64,000 nucleotides of DNA from Chrysogorgia sp. JL179-B06 (GCA_035772405.1 JAYKKM010000217.1:248001-312000), one strand, 5' to 3'. Positions 52,670 through 63,849 are shown, counted from the first letter of the stretch. A program made the numbers and translations. Notes: generated from the letters alone by a model not told the origin.

Positions 52670-53795
52670 ATCAACTGCTATGTTACTAGCTATCTAATAA
52701 AGTCGGTCGCCACCACATATCAAATGAAAGGCACGCTTCTAGATGCTACAAAGAGTGAATGGGACCTTGGTGTCTGGATATCCTCAGACCTGAGTTGGAG
52801 CAAACAATTACTGGGGTACATCAGGAGAAACACATGGAACATTCGAAGGACTGCAGTGAAGAAAACCATCTACCTGGCCAGGTCTGGGCACCTCAGAGTA
52901 TTGATCTAGTCACGAAGTTGGAACAAACTCAAAGGCGGGCAACCAAATACAAATTAAACCTACCATTTACTTGTCTTGATAGCTATAGCTCTAGGCTACT
53001 TTCATTATCCTTACTTCCCATTTGTTATTGGCATGAGTACTTAGACAGTCTTTTTCTTTAAAATAACATGGCTTAGTTACTGTAGACCCGTGTGTAGTAC
53101 CACGTATACGTACCACCAGCAGATATACTAGATCTTCAAGCAACACTACCGTTACAAAGTACATAATAAGCAAATGTAAAACAACCACCTACCAAAGATT
53201 GTACTTGATAAGAGCAACCAGAATATGGAACACTTTAGCCAACAAACTAAATCTATGTATGCAAACCCTTAATTTATTCAGATCAACCATGCTCAGATAC
53301 TACTTTAAATCCCTGGCAAACACCTATAAATGTGATAATCCTAGATCCTTTAAAACTATCTTCTTGAAGTGTAATTCGTCTCGTAGCATTACCCGTACCA
53401 CCACTTGTTGTTCTTAATATTAGACTAATCAAATACAGAGTGGCTGTGGATCCGGGGGGGCGGGAATGGTGTGTTTCTGCACTTGGCTTTGGTTATCTCG
53501 ATCCTTACCATCTGATGATGAATTATTGATCATAAATAATATTGGCGTGGTGTAGAAATGGAGTATTGCGGCCCTCCTGAGCTACAGTTGTTGTGTATTA
53601 TTATTAAATTAACAGTAATTATTTATTATTATTTGTAAATATACTTTTAAATTCTGGGTCCGCAGTGATTGACTATGCTGTTGCGGTCACCCTGCCATTG
53701 TTTTATTACTATATAATGTAATCTATGTTAGGTTTGGTTTATTTGGTGGTTTTTTTTGCACAATGGTGAAGCTAATAAAATAAAATAAAATATTT
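52670..53795 (+). mobile_element. CR1/L2-like LINE, 3' end
   Basis: Frames on the plus strand encode WDLGVWISSDLSWSKQLL, then KLEQTQRRATKYKLNLPF, LLSLSLLPICYW, then ATRIWNTLANKLNL and RYYFKSLANTYKCDNPRSF. This is the region after the RT catalytic core in CR1/L2-type LINEs. Frame changes are near 52905 and 53060. The 3' end has AATAAAATAAAATAAAAT (about 53775-53790), the expected short-repeat tail. It is 5' truncated, so the RT active site is absent. Confidence 0.75.
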
Positions 53796-54008
53796 TTGTA
53801 AACAACCTATCATAGTACTTCATGTAATTCTCATTTTGAAACGCGAATATATTATAAGAATCTGTTATCAGCTTAATCATTTTGGGCTAATTTGACAGTG
53901 CTGCACTGGTTCCAGTTCCCAAGGATCCAGTTCTCGTAGCCTGGTTCTGAGTTGTCTGCGCAACTCGGATTCCTGGTTTCCAGGACCTTCACTGAACTGC
54001 GTCCAGAC
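53796..54008 (+). other. Probable 5' untranslated region of the RLE-type LINE
   Basis: Two short hairpins (GAGTTG..CAACTC; CCTGG..CCAGG, about 53948-53983) precede the ATG at 54009-54011. They may be part of a structured 5' end. Confidence 0.3.
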
Positions 54009-54164
54009 ATGTCGTCTGGACAACCTCGCCGGTCTCCCAGCTAGCACATAACGTCATCACAACGTTCGTAAAAGGTTGTGGTTTGGTTTGGTCGGACCTA
54101 ACGTTCTGACAACTTTCCCACAACATTGTTTTCCTTACACGTAGTTATATTAAATTACATAGGT

Positions 54165-54352
54165 GTCAAAAACCATGAAAGAACGTTGTAGCAACGTTGG
54201 GATCTAACGTACGGCAGGAACGTTCATATAACGTCTCCTGGACGTTGGGTATTATATTAAACAAAGGTTTCATAAACCATGAAAGAACGTTGTAGCAACG
54301 TTGGGATCTAACGTGCTGCAAAAACGTTCGTATAACGTCTCCTCAACGTTAG
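54165..54352. repeat. Direct repeat, about 104-bp period, two copies
   Basis: AACCATGAAAGAACGTTG and then TAGCAACGTTGGGATCTAAC occur at 54171 onward and again at 54275 onward, followed by similar AACGTCTCCT stretches. Confidence 0.85.
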
Positions 54353-55000
54353 GTTATCAGTAACAGAAATGTTTTTATAGATTAAATATCTTTTTAGTAC
54401 AACTGCTGGAATTTGAATGTTGAAATTATTTGATAGCAAACATTGTTGTTTGAGAAACGTTCGAATTCCGTAGGTTACTAAAAAACGTTCTGAAAACACG
54501 TTTCAATTACAAGTTAGTCGAAAATTTTGTCTTCAATGTTTTATCCATCCATGGTTATTCAAAGCCATATAATCCTTTGTAAGGCAAGTAAATGTCTAAT
54601 CAGTGAAATATTTTGATCATGCAGAGAACGCCGTTTCCTTATTTTTGTTGTTCTGCAATGGTAATTCTCATCTTAAATTACTAAACATTCAAACGGTTGA
54701 CTATAACGGTTGACGCAAATATGACCATCGATATGCTTATTTTCAAAATAATTTGTGAATGTTCACGGTAACGTGTGAGAATAGGAATGATAGGAAATAG
54801 CTATGAATGTATTTAAATCATACAAACTGTCTCGTCAAGGTACTAGTATGAATGTGGCAGAAGATGACGTCTTAGAGCATTTCACTAATATAATAAGTTA
54901 ATTGTTGTTAATAAGAAACAATAAAAAGCATTTGTGTGTTCAGGACTTTCGGTGTGATATTTTGTCTTATAATGTTAAAGATCTCACGTGGCAACACATG

Positions 55001-55280
55001 GAAAACCTATGAATTGAAAATCTTTCATCATGAAAGTATCTTCGTTATAGAAGCGCAATTTCTTAGCGATTCGATTTCTTAGCAATCACGGCCAAGCGGT
55101 GAACGTAAATAATATATATTACATTCACCGCTTGGCCGTGATTGCTTCCCGCTTTGCCATGATTGCTAAGCCAAATCGAATCACTAAGAATCGTTAAGTC
55201 TTAAGAAAAAATCGCTAAGAAATTGCGCTTGTATAATGAAGATACATTCATGATGAAAGATTTTCAATTCATAGGTTTTC
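55001..55280. repeat. Foldback of about 280 bp nested in the AACGTT-rich element
   Basis: GAAAACCTATGAATTGAAAA at 55001 pairs with TTTTCAATTCATAGGTTTTC ending 55280. Inner arms CAATCACGGCCAAGCGGTGAA and its inverse meet around an AT-rich centre near 55112. A partly duplicated GCTTCCCGCTTTGCCATGAT makes the right arm longer. Confidence 0.88.
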
Positions 55281-58190
55281 CTTCATTGTGAAAAGTTGTG
55301 TGAATGTTGTGTGAACGTTATCAGCGAACGTTGTGACGACGTACAGCGGAGTCGGAAAAAAAACGTTGTGCGAACGTTCGATATAACGTTTTCCGGACGT
55401 AAGCGCAACGTTCTCACAACGTTGATGTGCTTGCTGGGAGCGAACCCTCAGGGTGGTCAAGGGTCTGGTTCTTTTAAGAACCCATCTGCCCAACCCAAGG
55501 CTCCTGGGGACGACGACTCGGGCGCATCCGCTGGTCCTCGTGGGACCCCACCGCATCTGGGCGGGAGCGTCGGCTACTCCAAGTAGCACCTACTCCAAGT
55601 AGCACCTCGCCTCCTCCTGGTCGGCCTGTGTGTCTGAAGAAGTCATTTAGCACCACCACCCAGCTAAAGGCCCACGCCAGACGAGTGCACCACCTGCTCC
55701 AAATGTAATCGCCACTTCGAGCATTACAAGAATGCCGCCCACCACTACCGCACATGCTCCGCACCACCGAAGCCATACCGCTGACTACCCTCCAATAGAC
55801 ATCCCGTCTCCCACCACGATCCAGCCGTAAGACCTTGGTCCTACCCGCGACCCACCGACCACCTCCGACCGTGTCCTGACCGACCCCGACCACTTCGAGT
55901 TGGCCCACCTTCCAACCACCATCGCAACTTCCCGCTGGCATGGAAAGCCCTCGGACATGGAGACCGCCGAGACCATCCAGCGACCCTTCAACGAAGAAGC
56001 TTAGCTACTGACGGTACCACCAACACCACCCTAAGGAAAGAGTTCCATCAGTTCAATCAAGAGCTGCCGTGGGACGCGTTCTCCGAACTTTGCCTGGAAC
56101 GCAGCAAACCTTATCCCGTCGGAATCCCAGCAGACATCTGCCCGGCCCACCACATGGCCACTTCCGCCCACGCTTCGAAGAATTCGAAGAAGCGTGCAGC
56201 CCGGAAGATATTACAACCAGATAACCCGTTTTACTCTGGAACGAAGCAGAACGCCAAAGACTTTTTCACCTATGTCTTTGCCCGTAAGCCATGTGACACC
56301 ACCGCCCTACAACAAGCCCTCAACACCCACGTCCCCACCGCTCCACCGGACGATAGCCTCTTCCACGACCCTGGTCTTGAGGAAAAAACGTCAAGATCCT
56401 CTCGTGGGCAAACACCTCCCCCGGTCCAGATCGTATCGAGTATCGACATCTGAAAGCCATCGACCTGGGCTGCGAGATCTTGACCCTGATCTACCAGCAC
56501 TGTATGGCCCAACGCGACGTCCCCGCCGCCTGGAAGTCCGCCATCACGGTGCTAATCCATAAAAAAGAGGCTACCGACAACCCTTCCAATTTTCGACCCA
56601 TCGCGCTCATGTCCTGTATTTACAAGGTACTCATGAGAGTCGTTGCCAAACGACTGACACGATAGGCCATTTCTAACGACATCCTCTCCCAAGAGCACAA
56701 GAGCGCCCATCCCTCTGAGGGGTGCTACGAACACTCCTTCCTACTCCAATCCCTCATCGGAGATGCCCGAAGGAACCAAAAGAACGTATTCCTGGCCTGG
56801 TTAGACCTGCGAAACGCCTTCGGCAGCATCCCCCACGAAGCTCTCACCACGCTCTCCCATATCGGTGCACCACCAGACCTCGTTAAGTTCGTCTCAAATA
56901 TGTACACCAATTCATCAACCCAAATCCGCACCAAGACGAACTGACCGACCACATTCCACTCCTGGCGCCAATTAAACAGGATGTCCCATCCTGTTCAACC
57001 TCTCAATAGAGCTAATTCTACGCCACGCCAAAGCTACTGCCGCCACCATCGGCCCAGCAGTCCACCATGACCGATCTCTGTCCATCCTAGCCTACGCCGA
57101 CGAGGTACCTCGGGTGCCTATAGGCGTTATTCATAATTTTGATAACGTTGAAAACCTGGTACAGCCCCTCATCCAAGACCTCCATAAAATAAACGAGTCA
57201 CTCCTTGCACCCTGGCAGAAGCTAAACATGATAAGGACATTCGTACAGCCCAGCCTCACCTTCGCCATCCGCGCTGGGTACACCCTTAAGTAGACGTTAT
57301 CCACCTTCCATTCCAAACTAGTCTCCACCGTCAAATCGATCTGCAACCTCCCAAACCGAGCCACCAGCCATTACAACTTCGCCCACAAGCGCACTGGTGG
57401 CCTTGAACTCCAAGACCCTACGGCCAAGGTCGACGCCCAAAGGATCGTCCAGGCAATTAAGATGTTATCTTCACAAGACCCGACCGTAGCCCAAATCGCG
57501 TGCAGCGAACTTCTCCAGACAATCCGCCACGCCTCCCAATCTCAACCCACCGCAGCACTGGTAACCAGCTTCCTGTCCACTAAATGCCTTGGCATCACCT
57601 TCACGTTCAAGGAAGCTGGTCCCGCCACCATTGAAGACGCCGATAACGAGGCTGTCCCCGCCATCAAAGCCTGCAGGTACCTCCACGCATCCATTCAAAA
57701 CGGTCACGCCAATGACCTGATGGCCCTTCCCGACCAGGGGAAGGTTGCCCGAAGCCTCGCAGAAGACCTCTACGCCAATGCTTCGGCATGGCATTATACT
57801 GGCCTAAACATCCAATTTAAGACTGGCCGTTCATCCATCGCGCCCGCCTGAACTTCATTCCGTTAAACGCGCCCAGAGCTGCTGGTCCGCCTGTTCCCCA
57901 ACCTGCCGTCACTGCCACGACCACGACGAGACTCTACCGCACGCACTCAATCACTGTACCGTGAACTACGTAGCTTCCCGTCAACGCCATGATCGCATCA
58001 TCGACCGCCTTGGCATCCGCCCAACGAGATTGTCCTGCGAAAACTTGGAATGACGCGCTTCTACAAAAAACTCTTTCGTAAGTTATGCTGCACCGACGTT
58101 ATCCAGGGATCCATGGCCATCTACAGACAGCACCTCCGAATTGACACCATCGATGACCTTCGAGCTGCCGTCGTACCATAAACTCTTAAT

Positions 58191-58826
58191 GAACAAAAAT
58201 AATTTTTATCTGAACATGATTAATTTGCTTAAGTCTTTTCCTTCATTAGTCACAAAAGTTTCCCACCTGAGATAAAGGCAACCTAATTTTTTCTCCTTTT
58301 CCACCTTTTTCTCTTCTTTCTTTACCTTGTTATGCCACCTTGCACTTAACTTGTAAATATGTAAATAATCTTATCTGTTTCTGAACATTGACTTTAAATT
58401 AATTTGTTTCTTTGTAAAGTGCGTTTTTGGGCCACCTGTGCGCCCTTCCTCGCGGGTGCGTGACACCGTGGGCTCACACGAGACAGTGTCTTTTTTGTTT
58501 TTGCTTTGTTTGTCTTGTTTAATATGTGATCATAAATCTTCGAAAACGTGATTTTTAAATTGATCCATGACATGTTCAGGCATTTGTGAACAAAATGGTC
58601 CTTTGTAAGCCGGATCTAGAGGAAAAATAGCGAAGATTTTGACAAAGACGGAGACTTGCAGCAGATTATATCGAAGACAAACAAGACTGACATTCGAGCA
58701 AGCAGAGCCAAGACAAGCATCCAGATGTTGGAGTTTTACCACATTTGCCCTCTGGTAAACAACAAACTAGTAAAGATGGGCCTACAAGCGAAGATCTCGA
58801 AGATACAGCAACCTTGACTAACAAAA
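58191..58826. other. LINE 3' region and BEL 5' region
   Basis: AT-rich sequence follows the LINE ORF. A GC-rich hairpin-prone block (about 58425-58490) precedes the BEL gag. LTR boundaries could not be defined. Confidence 0.3.
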
Positions 58827-60060
58827 ATGTTCGTATACATACTTCGGAATCGTAAGAAATCAGGAAAATATAGACTAACCAAAGCGAGAAAACAACTTGT
58901 TGACCTTCTTGCTGGCAAAGGCGATGGAAGTATGGCAACCAAAAGTGAAATCAGGAGAGCAGCACACAAAGTACGAGGTGAGTTTGAGATAATCGAGAAA
59001 ATTATTCGTAACCTGAAAGAAATAATCGCACTTGGCGAAGATGGTGATGAAACGATTGATGTTGATGGGACCATTGAAATCGTAGACAACGAAATCGACG
59101 AAATAACTGTCACCGTTGACCAGGCGATAAAAGCTGCAGACGATCATTTACAACAACGATTAGCCATAGAAGCAAAATCAGTAACACTTTCATTTAGATC
59201 AGATGAGGATGATGATCGAAATTCCATAATGTCGATTTCATCTTCACTGGCAGCTCAGAGACGTAGAGAAGCTGAAGAGTCCAAGCAGAGACTTTTAGAT
59301 TTAGAAAAGGAGCAACAACAAGAGGAAGAAGACCTGCAAAAACAAATGGCTGCATTTCAGCTAACTAAATGACGGACAGAAGAAGCATGACAAGTAGCAG
59401 TCTTAAATCAAACTAGAGCAACAGCAGACGAGGAAGATGAGAAAATCCTCACTAATACTGGTCTTATGAATGAGCAGAGGTGAGAAGTAATCGAAAACAT
59501 TCTTCTTATCAACCGATTGACACGCTTCACAAGTACCTGTTAGAAGTAGAACGTTTCCAACAAAGAATTGCTCCCATAAGATTAAAAGGCATTGAATTAC
59601 CCATGTTTTCTGGAGAAAACAAGGCTGACTATGACCCATGGAAAGCTGCATTTATGTCTGTTGTAGATGAAGCAGTCATCTCCACCATAGAGAAGATGCT
59701 GCGCCTTCAAAATAGCCTGACAGGAAAAGCCTTAAAGACGGTCAAGGATTTAGGATACACAATAAATCCCTATGAAAGAGCGAAAGCAAAATTGAAGCAA
59801 AATTGGAGAAAAAGTATGGTGGTGAAAAGCGACTGCAAATAACACATCTTACAACTCTTCGTCGATTGCCAAAATTGAGACCACAACATTTGGAAGATAT
59901 GGAAGAGTTTTTGGCATTGCTAGACCGAATACTTGTATCCTTACAGGATAGTGGTCCTGGAGGCGAGGCAAAAGGACAAAATCTCAATCTTTCTGCAAAG
60001 GAGAAGCTGTCCTTAAGTAAGTACGTGGCCTTAATGACTATGATCCAATCGCACAATTGA
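58827..60060 (+). pseudogene. BEL/Pao gag-like region
   Basis: The first frame (58827-59372, 181 residues) is a charged, coiled-coil-rich gag N-terminus with EFEIIEKIIRNLKEIIAL, an acidic stretch, and RREAEESKQRLLDLEKEQQQ. A second frame (59480-59842) reads IRLKGIELPMFSGENKADY, PWKAAFMSVVDEA and LRLQNSLTGKALKTVKDLGY, the DUF1759-type capsid region of BEL elements. After a one-base shift it continues with KKYGGEKRLQITHLTTLRRL (59803-60060). The frame gaps near 59373-59480 and 59815 make it non-functional as written. Confidence 0.7.
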
Positions 60061-60099
60061 CCAATTTGGGTTGGGTATGTTTTGGCCCAACATTGGCCT

Positions 60100-61291
60100 C
60101 TGCATTCCGACAAGTCCAGGACTCACAATACCCGAACGTACCACAGTGACACCGCCAGCCACGCCCAAGTGGAACAAACAACAAACGACACCATTAGACG
60201 GTTTTGGGACCTTGATTCCTTAGGAATTAGAGAAGACTGTGTCAACAAGCACTTACATCGGACGAGCAAGCTGCCATCGACCAATTGGAGAGAACCCAAA
60301 AGTTAAAGGACGGGCCCTACGAGGTCGGAATACCGTGGCGAGAAGACGAGCCCAAAGTTGAACAACAATTACGTAATGGCATTTTCCAGACTCAAGAACC
60401 TGGAAAAGTCCCTATTGAAGAAAGATCCTAAAGTCCGCAAAGCCTACCAACAAATCATTGACGACTACATTGCGGAAGAATACATAAGAAGAGTACCAGA
60501 GAAAAAAGAAGAACAATTGCTTCTTCCACACTTTCCAGTTGTTAGAGAGGAGAAATCGACCACGAAGGTCCGCATCGTATTCGATGCCGCAGTGAAACAT
60601 AACGGGAAAAGTCTCAACGACGCCATCTTACCACGACCGAAGTTACAGCGAGAAGTGGTAGATGTGCTCATACGATTCCATCGCGCTCCCGTGGCCCTGT
60701 TCTTACAAATACGCCTCCGAGAAGAACGATACCTATGTCTCTTCACTTGCCTCAACACACGCGCAGTACATCTTGAAATGGCCTACTCCCTGGACAAAGA
60801 CTCGTTTATCAATGCGTTTATCCGGATGAAGTCAAGGAGGGGGACGCCAAACTTTGTCATCTCTGATGATGGTACGAACTTTGTCGGAGCGCAAAGAGAA
60901 ATGCGCGAATTGATCGAACAATTCGACCTGGACAAGATCATCAATCAGACGAAACGGCAACACAAGATCCAATGGAAGTTTAATGCCCCGTCATCTCTGC
61001 ACTTTGGAGGAGTGTTTGAAGCGATGGTGAAGAGCAGTAAAAAGGCGATGAGAGCTATCCTTAAAGATGCAGATGTCACAGATGAAGAGCTTCAAACGGC
61101 TATTGTGGGAGGAAGGTCTACTGAACTCTCGCCCACTTACGTATGTAAGTTCAGATCCCAATGATTTTACACCACTGACGCCAAATCACTTCATCGTGGG
61201 GCAGCTCAGAGGACAATATGCACCAGTAGCACCAGAAGCCAGAGTGGGCATAATTGCACTACCGCCGAGTACGGCCCACACATCACAATGA
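60100..61291 (+). pseudogene. BEL/Pao pol with RT start fused to integrase
   Basis: Around 60200-60360 broken frames carry RFWDLDSLGIREDC and TSDEQAAIDQL-type protease-RT linker sequence. The 268-residue frame from 60358 then reads YIRRVPEKKEEQLLLPHFPV, REEKSTTKVRIVFDAAVK and LIRFHRAPVALFL, the N-terminal RT region. It passes directly into RYLCLFTCLNTRAVHLEMAY (first integrase Asp region), VISDDGTNFVGAQREM (second Asp) and [20 protein letters not shown] (Glu). A frame shift at about 61110 leads to [16 protein letters not shown] and [13 protein letters not shown]. The RT active site and RNase H are deleted at about 60695-60720. Confidence 0.78.
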
Positions 61292-61800
61292 AAATAAAAC
61301 AACAACAAAATATCGAAATGATTCCACTGATTCATATTTATTGTTCCTTCCAACAGATGCAGCATCCACCAAGCCAGTTTCATCCGGTCCCAACACCAAA
61401 CTCGAACATGGAAGTACCGATATGCAAATCCACAACAAACATATAACCAACAATCGACAGTTCGGGGTGGATAGTTGTACGACCAATCGACGACCACAAA
61501 GTAAGTAGCTTTAAGAATCACCACATCGCAATCTAGTTGAATCACCAAAACATCCAGCTTTCACCAATCACATCTCCATGCTCGATTTCACCATTTGCCC
61601 ACATGCCCAATAGTCCTATTATCGAATCAAATTCAAACACCCGTCGCTGAGAAAACTCATACTTACCTGACGCGATCCGGGAAAGTATTAAGCGACTCAA
61701 GGTGGATCAATGCTCTATTACTGCTAGTTAGTAACACCTGATAGCTTCAACAACTGGTCTTGGACCAGGAAGACCGAGATAAGTTCGCTTGGTCCTGTCC
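61292..61800. other. Unassigned segment 3' of BEL
   Basis: Short Thr/Ser-rich frames have no motif. It probably includes the end of the BEL copy, but no LTR was proven. Confidence 0.3.
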
Positions 61801-61804
61801 GTTT

Positions 61805-62070
61805 GGACGTGTGCACGTTCGGCGCCTCAACTTGGTTCTGCTCCTTTGAGCTTGGTTTCGCTGTCTGTCGACTTGGTTGGTCTTTGGTTCTGCCTTTTGG
61901 CTTGATTCAGCATTTGGTTCTGCTCCTTGGAGCTTGGTTTCTTTGGCACCACCCCCCAGAGCTTGGTTTTGCTGTCCGTGGACTTGGTTAAGCGTTTGGT
62001 TCGGCCTTTGGCTGGGTCGTTGTCTTTGGACTTGGCTTTTGGTTGGCCAACAACCGTGGTACTGCCTTCC
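61805..62070. repeat. Degenerate CTTGGTT-rich tandem repeat
   Basis: Words such as GAGCTTGGTTT, GACTTGGTT and TTTGGTTCTGC recur every 15-40 bp in a loosely periodic pattern of about 100 bp. The repeat keeps frames open on both strands, which explains the long overlapping ORFs here. Confidence 0.7.
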
Positions 62071-62128
62071 TGGCTGAGTTTCACTCTTTCTCACGAGTTT
62101 TGTTTGGCCTTTTCTGTTCATTTGAGCA

Positions 62129-62482
62129 TTGGTTTCATCTGTCTTTGGACTTGGTTTTTGTCTGGTTGGACCAGCATTTCCCAATTTGATTTCTGTGGCC
62201 ATCCACGTCATTCCCGAACATATTCGGGTATCTTTGGCCGATTTTGGTATGGGCCATCCATTGCTTTCGTCGGCCTCGTTCAAGGTCATTATGGCCTTGG
62301 ACAGACCCATCCCATCTTTTCTTTCTGTCCTTTGGCAGAGAGTGCGTTTTTTTTACCGAAATCAGGCTCCTACTTGTTATCGGTGTTGGCAGAGCGGGCA
62401 TGTATCCCGTCTCTGTCCTCTACGTAAAAAAGTTACCTTCAAACCTGGTGCTTCCATCATCAAACCAGCTGTCATCCGTTGA
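62129..62482 (+). CDS. Gag/ORF1-like protein with CCHC zinc knuckle, partial
   Basis: The frame reads IPEHIRVSLADFGMGHPLLS, then VIMALDRPIPSFLSVLWQ, then APTCYRCWQSGHVSRLCP, a classic Cx2Cx4Hx4C knuckle (about 62376-62416), and a basic tail. A strand-turn-strand followed by one knuckle is the layout of nucleic-acid-binding ORF1/gag proteins of retroelements. No RT follows within the window, so the element is unidentified. The N-terminus may lie in another frame of the CTTGGTT repeat. Confidence 0.5.
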   Translation: MVSSVFGLGFCLVGPAFPNLISVAIHVIPEHIRVSLADFGMGHPLLSSASFKVIMALDRPIPSFLSVLWQRVRFFYRNQAPTCYRCWQSGHVSRLCPLRKKVTFKPGASIIKPAVIR

Positions 62483-62908
62483 TCCTGCTGTTCCTTCTTC
62501 CTCTCCTGTGACCTGCCGCTCCTCGTCGAGTCCAGCAACTAACCATCCCCTATTCGGCGACAGTCCTGTGTCTCAGCAGAAAGATTTGGCCGTCCCTCCA
62601 TCGGATGTGCTCGAATGGAATCGCAGTTGCAGTCTGCATTCTACTTTTCATCATCGCCGACTACTCTGGTTGTGCTTCGTGAAGGTCCTTGTATGCGACG
62701 ACCAACTTTGATTGTGCCTCTTCCACCTCTTGTCTTGTTACCGGAGAAACAGATTGAAGAGTCTTGGTTTGAACCGAACGCCAGTTTGATTTTAATGAAC
62801 AGCCTTCGGGCAATAATGAACAGCCTTCGGGCTCACATAAACTGCCTCCAGGAGTTACTTAACTGTAGAACAGTTGTTTAACTTGTATATATTGTAATTC
62901 CACGTAAC

Positions 62909-62936
62909 GTGTATATATATATATATATATATATAC
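62909..62936. repeat. (TA)n microsatellite
   Basis: GTATATAT...ATATAC runs about 26 bp uninterrupted, within an AT-rich spacer between the gag-like ORF and the second U1-like copy. Confidence 0.9.
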
Positions 62937-63026
62937 TTTCATTTTATCATTATAATACAAAAATTGATTCGATGGTCTCATTGCATAACGGCACTTGTAG
63001 TCCTTGAGCCATCCTTCAAATAAAAA

Positions 63027-63190
63027 AGCTCACCTGTGCCTCTGGAGGCACACTGATCACATAGGGAGTCCTCTCAGGATGAGGCCCTCTCATTGCACTT
63101 TGACTGGGTTGACTCCTGCGATTGCCCCAAATGTGGGCAACTCAAGCATATAATTTCAGGTAGTGGGGACCTGCGTTCGCGCTCGTCCCC
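63027..63190 (+). ncRNA. U1 snRNA-like pseudogene, copy 2
   Basis: The sequence is highly similar to 50664-50827. The 5'-splice-site pairing region is changed to GCTCACCTG. Stem-loop I keeps the GATCACATAGGGAGT part but its 5' arm is altered. The U1A loop has CATTGCACTTTG, stem-loop III arms TTGCCC/GGGCAA are intact (63122-63127, 63135-63140), and the Sm-like site is AATTTCAGG. Stem-loop IV (GGGGAC..GTCCCC) is better paired than in copy 1. The 5' changes make it a likely pseudogene. Confidence 0.8.
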
Positions 63191-63662
63191 TTCATGCTCA
63201 AAACAAACCACTCACGTCAAACCCAACGAACCACGTAAAGTTCACAGTACCGATCGACAGGCTCTCCAACCGAACAACAAATGCCAACGTCAAACAAACA
63301 GAATCCGTCCATCCTTTGTCCAGATCCTTTGGCAAGAATCCGAAAACTACCAACGCCGACGAAAAAGCTACAATCACGAACACAGACATCGATCATCAAC
63401 AACACCTATCGAATATCACTTCCCGTCGTTCAGTTGGTCAGCAGTGATCGCAACAAAACTACCGACAACTTCGAGCTGTCACTTCTGCCATCCATCCAAC
63501 TCTCCCACCCCTCCTTTATGCAGCAAGTTCGCAAAAGAACATTTGCTCACAATCTTCAATGACGAATTCATGAATACTGCACTCCCACGTCCGATTGATT
63601 TACATATACGACGCCACTGCGAATTCGACTCCCACAACACTTCGCATTTCGACGTAGAAAAC
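63191..63662. repeat. Spacer of the composite U1-5S repeat, copy 2
   Basis: It aligns with 50828-51328 over its whole length. The two copies differ by substitutions and a handful of small indels. Confidence 0.7.
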
Positions 63663-63739
63663 GTCTACGACCACACCACCAGGAAAACACCGAAATACTT
63701 GGATGGGTGACCACCTGGGAATACTCCGTGTCGTAGACC
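63663..63739 (+). pseudogene. 5S rRNA-like pseudogene, copy 2 (internal deletion)
   Basis: GTCTACGACCACACCACC and the box C region TACTTGGATGGGTGACC are present, and the ends GTCTACGAC/GTCGTAGAC still pair. About 36 nt between CACC and AATACTTGG are missing relative to copy 1, removing helix III and most of the A-box/intermediate element. It cannot be a working 5S gene. Confidence 0.8.
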
Positions 63740-63849
63740 AACCGCCTTTTGGTTTGAACGCGCTTAAATAGCGCCCGCGCTCGGCAGGTGACGGCCAGCA
63801 GAACCGCTCGTTTTTGCACACCGTTTTTCGTTTTTAGGCTTTCAAAATA

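Larger units (their letters stand above)
54034..55440. mobile_element. AACGTT-rich inverted-repeat element inserted in the LINE ORF
   Basis: The left end CTCCCAGCTAGCACATAACG and the right end ...GATGTGCTTGCTGGGAG are inverses. Both flanks are dense in AACGTT and ACGTT motifs (over twenty). The element is about 1.4 kb and non-coding. It carries a direct repeat and a nested foldback. No exact target duplication was found. It resembles a long MITE. Confidence 0.7.
54009..58190 (+). pseudogene. RLE-type (R2/NeSL-group) non-LTR retrotransposon, ORF broken
   Basis: After ATG 54009 (MSSGQPRR) the ORF is interrupted by an inverted-repeat element (54034-55440). It resumes with a Gly/Pro/Ser-rich stretch and a C2HC finger, CTTCSKCNRHFEHYKNAAHH (about 55690-55760). 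RT blocks are SPGPDRIEYRHLKAI (about 56415-56460), WKSAITVLIHKKEATDNPSN, FRPIALMSCIYKVL, FLAWLDLRNAFGSIPH (motif A, about 56790) and AYADEV (motif C, about 57090). A C-terminal CRHC-x8-H-x4-C knuckle (about 57905-57955) precedes RQRHDRIIDRLGIRP, after which the sequence jumps to LRKLGMTRFYKKLFRK. The endonuclease core is missing. Several stops and frame changes are present. Confidence 0.75.

Noticed and set aside
61747..62310. 187-codon minus-strand ORF as a genuine gene
   Set aside because: It lies in a degenerate tandem repeat, is low-complexity, and overlaps a plus-strand CCHC-bearing frame. It is kept only as an observation.
62909..62936. Replication origin or promoter at the (TA)n run
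   Set aside because: It is a plain microsatellite without any supporting signal.
63093..63710. 205-codon plus-strand ORF across the U1-like and 5S-like sequences
   Set aside because: It reads through structural RNA sequence, and the equivalent frame is not preserved in the first copy at 50.7-51.4 kb. It is most likely a chance open frame.
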